DNA of 64,000 nucleotides from Novosphingobium kaempferiae (GTDB taxonomy: Bacteria; Pseudomonadota; Alphaproteobacteria; Sphingomonadales; Sphingomonadaceae): NCBI RefSeq assembly GCF_021227995.1, contig NZ_CP089301.1:3286001-3350000 (forward strand). Direction: 5' to 3'. A program made the translations under genes and the position numbers. The stretch's first letter is position 1. The number at the start of each line of letters is the position of its first letter. Below the pieces are notes generated by a model. The model saw nothing but the letters and a program-made list of their open reading frames with translations, made no database searches and was not told where the DNA came from. Shown here in pieces: positions 17,598 through 26,611 of the stretch.

Positions 17598-20500
17598 CCG
17601 CCTACGTCGAACTCCAGGTGCTCACGCATTTCTCGTTCCTCCGCGGGGCGTCGAGCCCGGACGAGCTGTTCTCGGTTGCGGCGAAGCTGGGCTATCCCGC
17701 TATCGGCATCGCCGACCTTGGCAGTGTCGCCGGCGTCGTGCGCGCCTGGGAGGCCGAGAAGGCCACGGGCGTGCGGCTCATCGCCGGAACCCGGGTCGAT
17801 CTGTCCTGTGGAAGGCGCCTGCTGCTTTATCCGACTGACAGGCCGGCCTGGTCGCGGATCACGCGCCTCCTTACCATCGGTAAGCGTCGGGCAGGGAAGG
17901 GGGCTTGCCTCTTGCACTGGCACGAACTCGAAGCCTGGTCCGAAGGCGTCATCGCCATTCTGCTGCCGCAGGAGGCCGACGCCGAGAATGCTGCGGCGCT
18001 GGCCGATCTGCGTGCCGTCTATGGACGACGCGCGCACATGGCGCTGTTCCAGCGCCGCCGGCCCGACGACGCAGTGCGGATTGATGCGCTGGCACGGCAG
18101 GCGAGAGAGGCCGGCGTACGCGCGGTCGTCACCGGCGACGTGCTTTACCATGCGCCCGATGCCCGGTTGCTGCAGGATGTGGTGACCGCCATCCGGCACA
18201 ATTGCCGGGTCGATGACCTTGGTTATCGCCGCGAGGTCAACGCCGATCGCGCGCTCAAGTCCGCAGGGGAGATGCAGCGGCGCTTCGCCGCCTATCCCGA
18301 TGCCCTGCGCGCCAGCGTCGATATCGCCGAGGCTTGCACCTTTTCGCTCAGCGATCTCACCTACCACTACCCGCAGGAGAAGGTGATCGAGGGGCTGACC
18401 GCGCAGCAGGCGCTGGAGGCAATGGCGCAAGAGGCGCTCTACGCCATGTTCGAGGGTAATCCGCCGCAGGACTACCGCGACCAGATCGCGCATGAGCTGA
18501 AACTCATCGCCGAGCTGAACTACGCGCCCTACTTCCTGACCGTCCATTCGATCGTCGCCGAGGCGCGGCGACGGGGCATCCTGTGCCAGGGGCGTGGATC
18601 GGCAGCGAACTCCTGCGTCTGCTTCGTGCTCGGCGTCACCTCGATCGATCCGATCAAGCACGAGCTGCTGTTCGAGCGCTTTGTCTCGGGCGAGCGGCGC
18701 GAGCCGCCTGACATCGACGTCGATTTCGAGCACGAACGGCGCGAGGAGATCATCCAGTGGATTTTCGAGACCTACGGGCGCGACCGGGCGGCACTGACGG
18801 CGGTCATCACCCGCTTTCGCGCGCGCGGCGCGGTGCGCGATGTCGGTAAGGCCATGGGCCTGCCCGAAGATTTGACCTCTTCGCTGGCAGGATTGGTCTG
18901 GGGCTGGTCAGCCGAAGGCGTGGGCGAGAAGCAGGCCGAGGAACTCAATCTCGACATGTCCGACCGGCGTCTGCGCCTGACGCTCGATCTTGCCCGTCAG
19001 CTGATCGGCGTACCGCGCCAGTCGAGCCAGCATCCCGGCGGCTTCGTATTGACCCACGATCGGCTCGATGACCTCGTCCCGATCGAGCCCGCCGCCATGG
19101 CCGATCGTCAGATCATCGAATGGGACAAGGACGACATCGATGCCCTGAAGATGATGAAGGTCGATGTGCTGGGGCTTGGCATGCTGGGCTGCATGAACCG
19201 GGCCTTCACGATGCTGGAGGAGAGCAAGGGGGTGAAGGTGGGTCTTGCCGACCTCCAGAGCGACGACCCCGATGTCTACGCCATGATCCAGAAGGCCGAC
19301 ACACTCGGCACCTTCCAGATCGAGAGCCGGGCGCAGATGTCGATGCTGCCGCGCATGAAGCCGCGCCGGTTCTACGACCTGGTGATCCAGGTCGCGATCG
19401 TGCGTCCCGGCCCGATCCAGGGCGACATGGTCCATCCCTACCTGCGCCGCCGCGAGGGGCTGGAGAAGCCGGAGTATCCGCGGCCCGAATTGCGCGCGGT
19501 CCTCGAAAAGACGCTGGGCGTGCCGCTCTTCCAGGAGCAGGCGATGAAAGTTGCCATCGTCGGCGCGGGTTTCACAGCTGTTGAGGCTGACCAGCTGCGC
19601 CGCGCGATGGCGACCTTCAAGATGACCGGCGGGGTCTCGCATTTTTCCGAAAAGCTGATCGAGGGCATGGTCGGGCGCGGCTATCCGCGCGACTTCGCCG
19701 AGCGCACCTTCCGCCAGCTCGAAGGCTTCGGCTCCTATGGCTTCCCGGAAAGCCATGCGGCGAGTTTTGCCAAGATCTCCTATGCCTCGAGCTGGATGAA
19801 GCATCATCATCCCGACGTTTTCTGCGCCGCGCTGATGAATGCACAGCCGATGGGCTTCTATGCGCCGGCCCAGATTGTCGGCGACGCGCGCCAGCACGGG
19901 GTTGAGGTCCGGCCCGTCTGCATCAATGCGAGCCGTTGGGATTGCTCGCTTGAGCCGACACGAAGCCGATATCATGCGGTGCGGCTGGGCTTGCGGCAGG
20001 TGCGCGGGCTTTCCAATGCTGATGGCGCAAGCATCGTGAGTGCAAGAGGCGGTGTCCCGTTTGCGTCCGTCGAGGACGCCTGGCGCCGCTCGGGTGTGCC
20101 GCGCGCCGCGATAGAGAAGCTGGCGGACGCCGATGCCTTTCGCGCCTTCGGATCCGACCGGAGGAAGGGGCTATGGAAGGTGCGGGGCCTTGGCGAAGCG
20201 CCCTTGCCGCTTTTTGCTGCGGCGGATCGTGCAGCAAAAGTGATCAGCGCGGAAGGGATCGAACCCGACGTTGCCCTGCGCCCACTGACCGATGGCCGCG
20301 AGGTGATCGAGGATTATCGTTCGCTCCAGCTGTCGCTGCGCGCCCATCCGCTCACGTTCGTGCGCGAGGACCTCGCCCGGCGCGGGGTTACGCGCTGCGC
20401 CGACCTTGCGAACATCCGCGATGGCCGCAAGGTCGAGGTCGCCGGGATCATCTTGGTCCGTCAGAAGCCGGGCTCGGCCAAGGGCGTGCTCTTCATCACC

Positions 20501-20872
20501 ATCGAGGACGAGACCGGTATCGCTAACGGGATCCTCTGGCCCGATCGTTTCGAAGCCCAGCGCCGCACCGTGATGTCCGCCTCGATGGTGGGGCTCAAGG
20601 GACGGGTGCAGAAGGAGGGCGAGGTGATCCATGTCATCTGCGACCGGATCATCGATCATGGCGATCTGCTGCATAAGGTTGGCGAGATGGCCTTCCCGTA
20701 CCAGACGGGCAGGGGGGACGGGGCGCGGCATGCCGGCGCGCCGGATCGCGGGGACATTGTTCGACCAGAGGTGGGCTGGAGCCCCAAGCCCTACAACAGC
20801 TACTGGCCGCCTCATGCCGATGGCCGCGATCCCGAAGACGTCGTGCGCTTCAAGTCGCATGATTTTCACTGA
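17594..20872 (+). CDS. dnaE2: Error-prone DNA polymerase III alpha subunit DnaE2 (ImuC)
   Basis: This 1092-residue C-family polymerase carries out translesion synthesis in SOS mutagenesis. The N-terminal PHP domain begins [20 protein letters not shown]. The polymerase catalytic motif [16 protein letters not shown] lies at about residues 378-393 and a further Asp motif is VDVLGLGML. Tandem HhH and OB-fold regions follow, and the C-terminus ends with [11 protein letters not shown], the usual DnaE2 ending. The ATG at 17594 overlaps the imuB stop. The length is normal for DnaE2. It is the catalytic partner of ImuA/ImuB, controlled through the LexA box at 15060. Confidence 0.95.
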   Translation: MTAYVELQVLTHFSFLRGASSPDELFSVAAKLGYPAIGIADLGSVAGVVRAWEAEKATGVRLIAGTRVDLSCGRRLLLYPTDRPAWSRITRLLTIGKRRAGKGACLLHWHELEAWSEGVIAILLPQEADAENAAALADLRAVYGRRAHMALFQRRRPDDAVRIDALARQAREAGVRAVVTGDVLYHAPDARLLQDVVTAIRHNCRVDDLGYRREVNADRALKSAGEMQRRFAAYPDALRASVDIAEACTFSLSDLTYHYPQEKVIEGLTAQQALEAMAQEALYAMFEGNPPQDYRDQIAHELKLIAELNYAPYFLTVHSIVAEARRRGILCQGRGSAANSCVCFVLGVTSIDPIKHELLFERFVSGERREPPDIDVDFEHERREEIIQWIFETYGRDRAALTAVITRFRARGAVRDVGKAMGLPEDLTSSLAGLVWGWSAEGVGEKQAEELNLDMSDRRLRLTLDLARQLIGVPRQSSQHPGGFVLTHDRLDDLVPIEPAAMADRQIIEWDKDDIDALKMMKVDVLGLGMLGCMNRAFTMLEESKGVKVGLADLQSDDPDVYAMIQKADTLGTFQIESRAQMSMLPRMKPRRFYDLVIQVAIVRPGPIQGDMVHPYLRRREGLEKPEYPRPELRAVLEKTLGVPLFQEQAMKVAIVGAGFTAVEADQLRRAMATFKMTGGVSHFSEKLIEGMVGRGYPRDFAERTFRQLEGFGSYGFPESHAASFAKISYASSWMKHHHPDVFCAALMNAQPMGFYAPAQIVGDARQHGVEVRPVCINASRWDCSLEPTRSRYHAVRLGLRQVRGLSNADGASIVSARGGVPFASVEDAWRRSGVPRAAIEKLADADAFRAFGSDRRKGLWKVRGLGEAPLPLFAAADRAAKVISAEGIEPDVALRPLTDGREVIEDYRSLQLSLRAHPLTFVREDLARRGVTRCADLANIRDGRKVEVAGIILVRQKPGSAKGVLFITIEDETGIANGILWPDRFEAQRRTVMSASMVGLKGRVQKEGEVIHVICDRIIDHGDLLHKVGEMAFPYQTGRGDGARHAGAPDRGDIVRPEVGWSPKPYNSYWPPHADGRDPEDVVRFKSHDFH

Positions 20873-20873
20873 G

Positions 20874-21164
20874 ATGGGCGCAAGCCTGCCGAAACATCAG
20901 CGCATCGTCATTGCGCTTTCCGTGCATATCCTGCGCAGCGGCGTAACCCGCTGCGGCGAAGCGCGGGTCGATACTATCGAAGTCCGCCTCGCGCTTCGCT
21001 GTCTGCTCCCCCATTGCCGCGAGCGGTGGCCGCTCGAACTGTATTGGGATGCGGCGCGTCAGGAAAACGAGATCGGACGTGCCCAGGGTGTCACTGCGGC
21101 ATTCAACGGAATTGTGCGTCAATTGCGGCTTGCCGGACGGTATGAAGATACGGTGTCGTCATAG
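20874..21164 (+). CDS. Small protein directly behind dnaE2, function unknown
   Basis: This 96-residue, basic, helix-rich protein has its ATG one base after the dnaE2 stop codon, so it is almost certainly co-transcribed and probably translationally coupled. It contains a central block (VRLALRCLLPHCRERWPLEL) with no recognised fold, no signal peptide and no membrane segment. By position it is a candidate SOS-induced accessory of the mutasome, but nothing in the sequence proves this. The frame is open upstream inside dnaE2, so the ATG at 20874 was chosen by spacing. Confidence 0.6.
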   Translation: MGASLPKHQRIVIALSVHILRSGVTRCGEARVDTIEVRLALRCLLPHCRERWPLELYWDAARQENEIGRAQGVTAAFNGIVRQLRLAGRYEDTVSS

Positions 21165-21300
21165 TCGCAGGAACGATACCGGGCCTTGTGAGCGGAACAG
21201 CTCTGGCGCCTTGCAGCGCGCTGGATCGGGGCCGCAAATCAACGCCAGTAAATTCACCGGTCCTTGCGACCATTGCGACCCTTGTGCGTTGACAGGAGCG

Positions 21301-21558
21301 ATGCCTGAAATCGAAAGCTCCCTTCTCGTTGCCGCCAATCGCCTGCACCATCGTGGGTTCACGACCCCGATCATGTATTGCCGGGACGAAGACGTTCTGA
21401 TCGGCAGGATCGAGGGCATAGCGCACGACGTTTCCTGGCGCACCGTCGATCTGGTGGCTTTCAAGAGCGCGTTCATGGCTCACGTCGACGCTTACCTTCA
21501 GGGACAAGGCCGACCGGTTCACGCAGATCGAGGGGCTGGGCGCGTTCGTCTCGTCTGA
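21301..21558 (+). CDS. Truncated HicB-like antitoxin protein
   Basis: This 85-residue protein has a middle (RGFTTPIMYCRDEDVLIGRI, then EGIAHDVSW, and FKSAFMAHVDAYL) that follows the HicB partial-RNase-H fold. In the HicB family the analogous text is GYTA...DG.F.G+I.GI.D.V.F...S...L..AF...VDDYL. The normal C-terminal DNA-binding part is missing; the frame ends in an unrelated arginine-rich tail. No HicA-like toxin gene lies beside it. It is probably a remnant or a solitary degraded antitoxin. AGGAG lies very close to the ATG. Confidence 0.5.
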   Translation: MPEIESSLLVAANRLHHRGFTTPIMYCRDEDVLIGRIEGIAHDVSWRTVDLVAFKSAFMAHVDAYLQGQGRPVHADRGAGRVRLV

Positions 21559-21622
21559 GTGCCGCGCGCGGCAACCCATGCGTGAGCCAGGAAAAACCAT
21601 CCAGTGTGGAAAGGATCACGAA

Positions 21623-22246
21623 GTGCTCGAACACGTACCCGCTTGGCTGGGCAACTTGCTCAAGGATGTCCGCGCCGGACACTCGAAACTGGCAATTGTC
21701 CGCGAAGACATGGGTGACCGCCTGTTTCCCTTATCTAGTCCCGCATTCGCAGACGGTCAGCGCCTCCCGATCAGGTTCACCGCCGACGGGGAAGGCATTT
21801 CGCCGCCTTTGAGCTGGGGACCTCTCCCTGACGGAACAGCCTCGTTGGCACTACTTGTCGAAGATCCCGACGCACCCGCCCCCCATCCCCTGGTTCATGC
21901 CCTTGTCTGGAATATCCCGCCCGATGTTGGCGGGCTGCCCGAGGGTGCGATCGTGCCGGACGGGGACGGCGCAGCGGATGGCAGCGACGTTGGACGAAAC
22001 AGTTATCTCGCCGAGGGCTGGCTGCCGCCCGATCCCCCCAAGGGCCACGGCGTGCATGACTACGTGTTCCAGCTTTTCGCACTTTCGCAAGTTTCGGCCC
22101 TCGAAGCCAACCCGGGGCGCTCCGCGTTTCTCGAGGCGATACACGGTAACGTCCTTGCCGCCGGCTTCCTCATCGGGACCTACTCGCGCGATGAGCCGGC
22201 AAGTTCGAGTACCGCCGGAGCGGGCCTTCGGCCTGCGGGCGCCTGA
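21623..22246 (+). CDS. YbhB/YbcL (PEBP/Raf kinase inhibitor-like) family protein
   Basis: This 207-residue protein starts with GTG at 21623, supported by AAGGAT upstream and by the LEHVPAWLGNLL N-terminus common to sphingomonad members. An ATG at 21578 is an alternative. The PEBP fold is shown by FTADGEGISPPLSWGPLPDG, LLVEDPDAPAPHPLVHALVWNI and a C-terminal HGVHDYVFQLFAL stretch, which supply the ligand-pocket Asp-Pro and His residues. The biochemical function of bacterial members is not settled. There is no signal peptide, so it is cytoplasmic. It sits 6 bases before the deaminase gene and is likely co-transcribed with it. Confidence 0.88.
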   Translation: MLEHVPAWLGNLLKDVRAGHSKLAIVREDMGDRLFPLSSPAFADGQRLPIRFTADGEGISPPLSWGPLPDGTASLALLVEDPDAPAPHPLVHALVWNIPPDVGGLPEGAIVPDGDGAADGSDVGRNSYLAEGWLPPDPPKGHGVHDYVFQLFALSQVSALEANPGRSAFLEAIHGNVLAAGFLIGTYSRDEPASSSTAGAGLRPAGA

Positions 22247-22252
22247 TCCACC

Positions 22253-22747
22253 ATGATCGACGACAATGACAGGGCCTGGATGCGTGAGGCCATTAAACTG
22301 GCAAAATCGAAAGGAACAGCGCCGCAGGATACGCCGATCGCGGCCATCATCGTGCTGAATGGTCGTGAGCTCTCCCGGGGGATCAACGAGACTGAGGAGA
22401 CTTGCGACGCGACGGCGCACGCCGAAATGATGGCATTTCGCGGAGCAGGACCGGCACACGGCGACATGGACCTTCGCGGCGCGACGCTCTACTCGACCCT
22501 GCAGCCGTGCGGCATGTGCACGATGGCCTCGATCTGGGCCAAGGTGGGTCGCATAGTCTACGGTGCGGGTCGTGACGACGTTCACCAGATGTATTTCGAA
22601 GACCGGCACCTCGACACCATGGACTTCATCAAGGACGCATTTCGTGACGACCTTGCCCTTGAAGGCGGATGCTTGCGGGCGGAATGTGCCGCCCTCTACT
22701 TCGCGCCGGCCGACGAAGTTCCGGTGGAAGAACAGGGCAATCTCTGA
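22253..22747 (+). CDS. Nucleoside/guanine deaminase (cytidine deaminase superfamily)
   Basis: This 164-residue protein has the zinc-binding deaminase motifs: HAEMMAF (the HAE triad) at about residue 54 and PCGMC at about residue 82. The spacing and N-terminus (WMREAIKLAKS) resemble nucleoside deaminases of the guanine deaminase/TadA-like branch rather than dCMP deaminases. It is co-directional with the YbhB gene (6-base gap) and the SRAP gene. The substrate cannot be decided from sequence alone. A role in clearing damaged or excess bases would suit the neighbourhood but is inference. Confidence 0.85.
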   Translation: MIDDNDRAWMREAIKLAKSKGTAPQDTPIAAIIVLNGRELSRGINETEETCDATAHAEMMAFRGAGPAHGDMDLRGATLYSTLQPCGMCTMASIWAKVGRIVYGAGRDDVHQMYFEDRHLDTMDFIKDAFRDDLALEGGCLRAECAALYFAPADEVPVEEQGNL

Positions 22748-22811
22748 AAAGCGGAGCTGGCAACGACCAGCGGTCGGACATAAAAGACCATCGTCTCTCA
22801 GGATTTGACCC

Positions 22812-23444
22812 ATGTGTAACCGCGCCCGCATGAAAGGTGAGATCGAGACGATCTGGGGATCGGTCGCCGAGCTCTTCAGCGAAGCCCCGCGCGACAATCG
22901 CTTCGACCCCCAGGAACTGCGCCCACGGGGGCGGGCTTATGTGATGCGCGAACAGGGCAACATGTTCGGCTGGGACGTCATGAGCTGGGATGTCCTTGGC
23001 GGCAAGGCCGCCTGGCCGATGACCAACGTACGCAACCTCGCATTGCCGCAATGGCGACGGCTCGCCGAGCGTCCCGAGAACCGCTGCGTGGTGCCGCTCA
23101 CCGAGTTCTGCGAGTTTACGCCGGACAAGCATGATCTTGGTGACGGCAAACCGCCACTGAAGGGTGAGATGTGGTTTTCGGTGATCGACCAGCCGGTGTT
23201 CGCCGTTGCCGGTTTCTGGCAAGCGACCGAGAGCGGCAACAGCTTTGCCATGGTGACATGCGATGCCAATTCGCTCGTCGAGCCGATCCATGCCAAGGCG
23301 ATGGTAACGATCCTCGAGCCGAACGATGTCGATGTATGGCTGAGAGGGTCGTACGATGAAGTCCGCTCGCTCCAGCGACCGTTCGATGCCGCGCGAATGG
23401 CTGTGCGAGGACCGATATTTCCGACGCGCCACACCGAGCGATAG
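22812..23444 (+). CDS. SRAP family protein (YedK/HMCES-like), abasic-site sensor
   Basis: This 210-residue protein starts MCNRARMKGE, so Cys2 becomes N-terminal after methionine removal. This Cys forms a thiazolidine crosslink with abasic sites in single-stranded DNA. The conserved Glu is in VVPLTEFCEF and the conserved His in EPIHAKAMVTIL, so the active set is complete. E. coli YedK and human HMCES protect abasic sites at stalled forks. It lies in the same stretch as a crosslink glycosylase-like gene and the SOS mutasome. No LexA box was seen in front of it. Confidence 0.92.
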   Translation: MCNRARMKGEIETIWGSVAELFSEAPRDNRFDPQELRPRGRAYVMREQGNMFGWDVMSWDVLGGKAAWPMTNVRNLALPQWRRLAERPENRCVVPLTEFCEFTPDKHDLGDGKPPLKGEMWFSVIDQPVFAVAGFWQATESGNSFAMVTCDANSLVEPIHAKAMVTILEPNDVDVWLRGSYDEVRSLQRPFDAARMAVRGPIFPTRHTER

Positions 23445-23707
23445 ACTAATGATGCGATAGGTTGCGTGCGTCCGCCGGTCCGATCACCCTGGATGCAGGC
23501 GACGGCAATCAGCTTCGCCATAGCACCTGCCATAGACTGCAGCTTCGAACTCCTTTCGGGATTCGGCCGCGCAGGTCATCGCACGATCAGATGAGCGATC
23601 CATCGTCACCAGCAAGGCGGGCGGAGGCACTCGGCGGAGACTTTGCGAGTCGGATCCAATTCCTGAAAATGGGCGGTACCTTGCCTACCAACCGGAGGAC
23701 CGTGATT

Positions 23708-23908
23708 ATGACCACGCACAGCCACGAGCGCCTTCTGCGGCTCAATACCGTCCTCGATCGTACCGGCCTTTCACGTTCGACCCTATATAGGAAGATCGAG
23801 CAAGGCACGTTCCCGCGGCAGTTGAAGATCTCCCTTCGATGCTCTGCCTGGCGGGAGACTGCAATCGAGCAATGGCTCCATGATCCAGACGCTTACACAT
23901 CAGATTGA
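23708..23908 (+). CDS. AlpA-family excisionase/transcriptional activator
   Basis: This 66-residue MerR-like winged-helix protein has the AlpA signature: LLRLNTVLDRTGLSRSTLYR, then KIEQGTFPRQLKIS and WRETAIEQWL. The ATG at 23708 has GGAGG nine bases upstream; the frame is open earlier but without support. AlpA proteins of P4-like elements activate or accompany the integrase, and may help excision. It converges with the integrase gene, overlapping it by 9 bases at the 3' ends. Confidence 0.85.
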   Translation: MTTHSHERLLRLNTVLDRTGLSRSTLYRKIEQGTFPRQLKISLRCSAWRETAIEQWLHDPDAYTSD

Positions 23909-25165
23909 AGCAGCACGATTGGCCGATATCGCCAGTGCCTCGCCTTTCGCTTCCATTTCATCAAGGTAGTCGGCCCACCACTGCATCATAGGACGCCGGT
24001 GCGCCAGATATTGCGCAGCGTTGTAGGCAGCGCGAACACCTCGGGGTTGGTGCGCCAATTGATGCTCGATCCAGTCAGGCTGAAAGCGGCCGCTCTCGTT
24101 CAGGACGGTGCTCGCGAGACCCCGAAATCCGTGGACCGTCGCTTTTCCGCGCAGCCCGATGCGATACATGATGTCGAGCATCCGGTTTTCGCTGATCGTC
24201 ATCGTGCGAGAGCCGGCTACAGGAAACAGGAAGCGCCCGTGCTGCATGTTTCCGGCCTTGCGGTAGACATTCAACTCCCGAATCTCATCGAGCAAGACAA
24301 GCGCTTGGCGGGGAAGAGGCACGAGGTGCTCGCTGCGCATCTTCATCCGCTCGGGCCCGATTCGCCATAGAGGCTCCGGGCCGTCGAGATTCTCAAACTC
24401 GGACCATTCCGCGAAGCGCGTCTCTTGAGAGCGAACCATAGTCAGGATCGTCCAGCGCAGTGCGAGGTGGCTGAGCCGAGCACCGCCGTCGGCGTTCAAT
24501 TTCACAAAGAAAGCCGGCATGTCCTTTGCCGCGACCTTGGAACGATGCTGGACCGGCCGGGGTTTGGACATCGCCGGATTGAGGTCGCGGCATGGATCGC
24601 TTTCGCATCGACCATCCGGGATCGCATAGCGAAAGATTTCGCTACAATGGTTCTTCAGCCGACGGGCCATTTCGATAGCGCCGCGCGCTTCGATCTTTCG
24701 GATCGCTTCCAGGACCTGCCGCGGTCTGATCTCGGCAATGTCGAGTTTGCCGATCACAGGAAAGATGTCAGCTTCCAGTCGGCCGACGACCAGTGCTGCA
24801 TATCGAGGGGTCCAGGAGACAGACCGAACCTCGAGCCATTCGCGTGCGACGTGCTCGAAGCGGTTAGCGATGCGGCCATTCGCACGAGCTTCTTGTTCGC
24901 GCTTCTCCGCCTGACGTTCCTCGGACGGGTCGAGCCCCATCTCGAGAAGCTGGCGCATCTCATCTCGCCAACTGCGCGCGGCCAGCAATGTCGTCTTGGG
25001 GTACGGGCCGCCCGAGAGCAGTTTCTGCCTGCCCTCGAACCGATAGCCGAAACGCCAGATCTTGGAGCCGTTGGGATTGATGAGCAGGTAGAGACCGCCG
25101 CCGTCCGAACGCTTGTAGGGCTTGGCCTGCTTCTTCAGCGCCTGAATGCCGATGTTGGTAAGCAT
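23900..25165 (-). CDS. P4-type tyrosine integrase
   Basis: This 421-residue protein has an N-terminal Arm-binding domain of the P4/DUF4102 type (about residues 1-85, SDGGGLYLLINPNGSKIWRF), a core-binding domain and a catalytic domain. The tyrosine recombinase residues appear as RSQETRFAEW, HGFRGLAST, HQLAHQPRG and a Tyr in RAAYNAAQYL. It appears intact. The gene starts about 220 bases from tRNA-Gln and is transcribed away from it, the usual layout of islands integrated at the 3' end of a tRNA gene. Codon use and GC are slightly lower than in the core genes to the right. Confidence 0.93.
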   Translation of the reverse strand: MLTNIGIQALKKQAKPYKRSDGGGLYLLINPNGSKIWRFGYRFEGRQKLLSGGPYPKTTLLAARSWRDEMRQLLEMGLDPSEERQAEKREQEARANGRIANRFEHVAREWLEVRSVSWTPRYAALVVGRLEADIFPVIGKLDIAEIRPRQVLEAIRKIEARGAIEMARRLKNHCSEIFRYAIPDGRCESDPCRDLNPAMSKPRPVQHRSKVAAKDMPAFFVKLNADGGARLSHLALRWTILTMVRSQETRFAEWSEFENLDGPEPLWRIGPERMKMRSEHLVPLPRQALVLLDEIRELNVYRKAGNMQHGRFLFPVAGSRTMTISENRMLDIMYRIGLRGKATVHGFRGLASTVLNESGRFQPDWIEHQLAHQPRGVRAAYNAAQYLAHRRPMMQWWADYLDEMEAKGEALAISANRAASI

Positions 25166-25382
25166 GTTGGTACGTTTCCATCAGAAACGCAGGTTCGAGT
25201 CCCGATGCCTCGGAATCTACCACTGCGAGGTGATTTCGTACCAGCAAATTGATCAACTAGGGGGCGGGCTGCAAGACCCCCTCCTGGGACGTCCGGGGTC
25301 ATCTGGACCTCGTAAAATGGCGGAAAACAGCCATTTCTGTGGAGGCTCTGGGGATGGCTTGGGATGCTCTGCAATGGAGTGC

Positions 25383-25457
25383 TGGCTGGGGCGGCAGGAT
25401 TCGAACCTGCGAATGCCGGTACCAAAAACCGGTGCCTTACCGCTTGGCGACGCCCCA
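25383..25457 (-). tRNA. tRNA-Gln (TTG)
   Basis: On the minus strand, TGGGGCG at the 5' end pairs with CGCCCCA at the 3' end (7-bp acceptor). The anticodon arm is CCGGT-TTTTGGT-ACCGG with anticodon TTG, the T-arm contains GGTTCGAATCC, and the 3' CCA is encoded. It is a probable attachment site for the neighbouring integrase. Confidence 0.95.
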
Positions 25458-25515
25458 GCAGGTCGGCTGCGCGTCGTCGCGCTGCCTTTGCGGAGAGGGG
25501 CGCTTAGCGGTTTGT

Positions 25516-25549
25516 CCCGGCGCTGGGAAGGGGTTTCCGCAGCGCCGGG
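25516..25549 (-). terminator. Terminator-like hairpin after the yghU-like gene
   Basis: CCCGGCGCTG (25516-25525) and CAGCGCCGGG (25540-25549) form a perfect 10-bp stem with a 14-base loop, 13 bases beyond the stop of the minus-strand GST gene. There is no strong T-run on the minus strand (GACAAACC follows), so efficiency is uncertain. Confidence 0.5.
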
Positions 25550-25561
25550 CACATCATTTTC

Positions 25562-26407
25562 TCAGACGTTGAGAACCGCGTCGATGTCGGCGGCGGTGTG
25601 GCGTTCGCGCACGAAGCCTTCGCCGTTGCGGTTGACGATGCGGCCGCGACGGACGGGTTCGCGCTCGCCCAGTTCCTCGCCCCAGCGCACCAGGTTGGTG
25701 TAGCTGCCCACGTCCAGGAAGGTGCTGGCGTCGCCGTATGCGTCGCCCCGCACGAGGCCGCCGAACCAGCCGTAGGCGGCCATGTCGGCGATGCTGTACT
25801 CGTCACCCGCGAGGTAGCGCGTTTCGGCGAGGCGCTTGTCGGCGACGTCGAGGATGCGCTTGGTTTCCATCGTGTAGCGGTCGATCGGGTACTGGTACTT
25901 CTCCGGCGCGTAGGCGTAGAAATGGCCGAAGCCGCCGCCGATCATCGGTGCGGTGGACATCTGCCACATCAGCCAGTTCATGCACTCGGTCCGCGCGGAG
26001 CCGGAGGCGGGCAGGAACGTGCCGAACTTCTCGGCGAGGTGGAACAGGATCGAGCCCGATTCGAAGACGCGCACCGGTTCCGGGCCGGAGACGTCGAGCA
26101 GGGCGGGGATCTTGGAGTTCGGGTTGATGTCCACGAAGCCGGACGAGAACTGGTCGCTGTCGGAGATCGAGATCAGCCAGGCGTCGTACTCGGCCGCGTA
26201 TCCGGCGGCGAGCAGCTCCTCGAGCATGATCGTGACCTTCTGGCCGTTCGGTGTGCCGAGCGAATAGAGCTGGAAGGGATGGTCGCCGCGCGGCAGTTCG
26301 CGCTCGAAGCGGGCACCGGCGGTGGGACGGTTGATGGCAGCGAACTCGCCACCGTTGGGCTGGTCCCAGGTCCAGACCTTGGGCGGCGTGTAAGTGAGAT
26401 CGGCCAT
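25562..26407 (-). CDS. yghU: YghU-like glutathione S-transferase (disulfide-bond oxidoreductase)
   Basis: This 281-residue protein has the YghU/YfcG-type N-terminus (YTPPKVWTWDQPNGGEFAAI) before a thioredoxin-like GST domain (FQLYSLGTPNGQKVTIMLEE at about 45-65). A NPNSKIPALLD cis-Pro motif and a C-terminal all-helical GST domain follow. YghU reduces disulfide bonds using two bound glutathiones. The ATG at 26407 (MADLTYTPP) is preferred over the upstream frame because of the family N-terminus and a GAGGAG sequence upstream. It is a single-gene unit. Confidence 0.9.
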   Translation of the reverse strand: MADLTYTPPKVWTWDQPNGGEFAAINRPTAGARFERELPRGDHPFQLYSLGTPNGQKVTIMLEELLAAGYAAEYDAWLISISDSDQFSSGFVDINPNSKIPALLDVSGPEPVRVFESGSILFHLAEKFGTFLPASGSARTECMNWLMWQMSTAPMIGGGFGHFYAYAPEKYQYPIDRYTMETKRILDVADKRLAETRYLAGDEYSIADMAAYGWFGGLVRGDAYGDASTFLDVGSYTNLVRWGEELGEREPVRRGRIVNRNGEGFVRERHTAADIDAVLNV

Positions 26408-26611
26408 GCGGGAATGCTCCTCGGGAGGGGGAAAGACGGGCCACAGGTAGGTTCGCCCCTCTGCACCGACAAGGCTCGCGCAGGGCAAAATGACGCTTCG
26501 TCTGGACGTTCGATCAAGGTGCGAACATTGACAGGGCTGCGGGCTGCGGGTGCTATCCGCCTATCGATCACGGAGCCGGGGATTCCGGTCGTATCGACGG
26601 GAGAGAGCACC

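Noticed and set aside
1..25382. Second copy of the tRNA-Gln 3' end as a left attachment site
   Set aside because: Looked for GGCAGGATTCGAACC-type text by eye and saw none; a computer search with mismatches would be needed to be sure.
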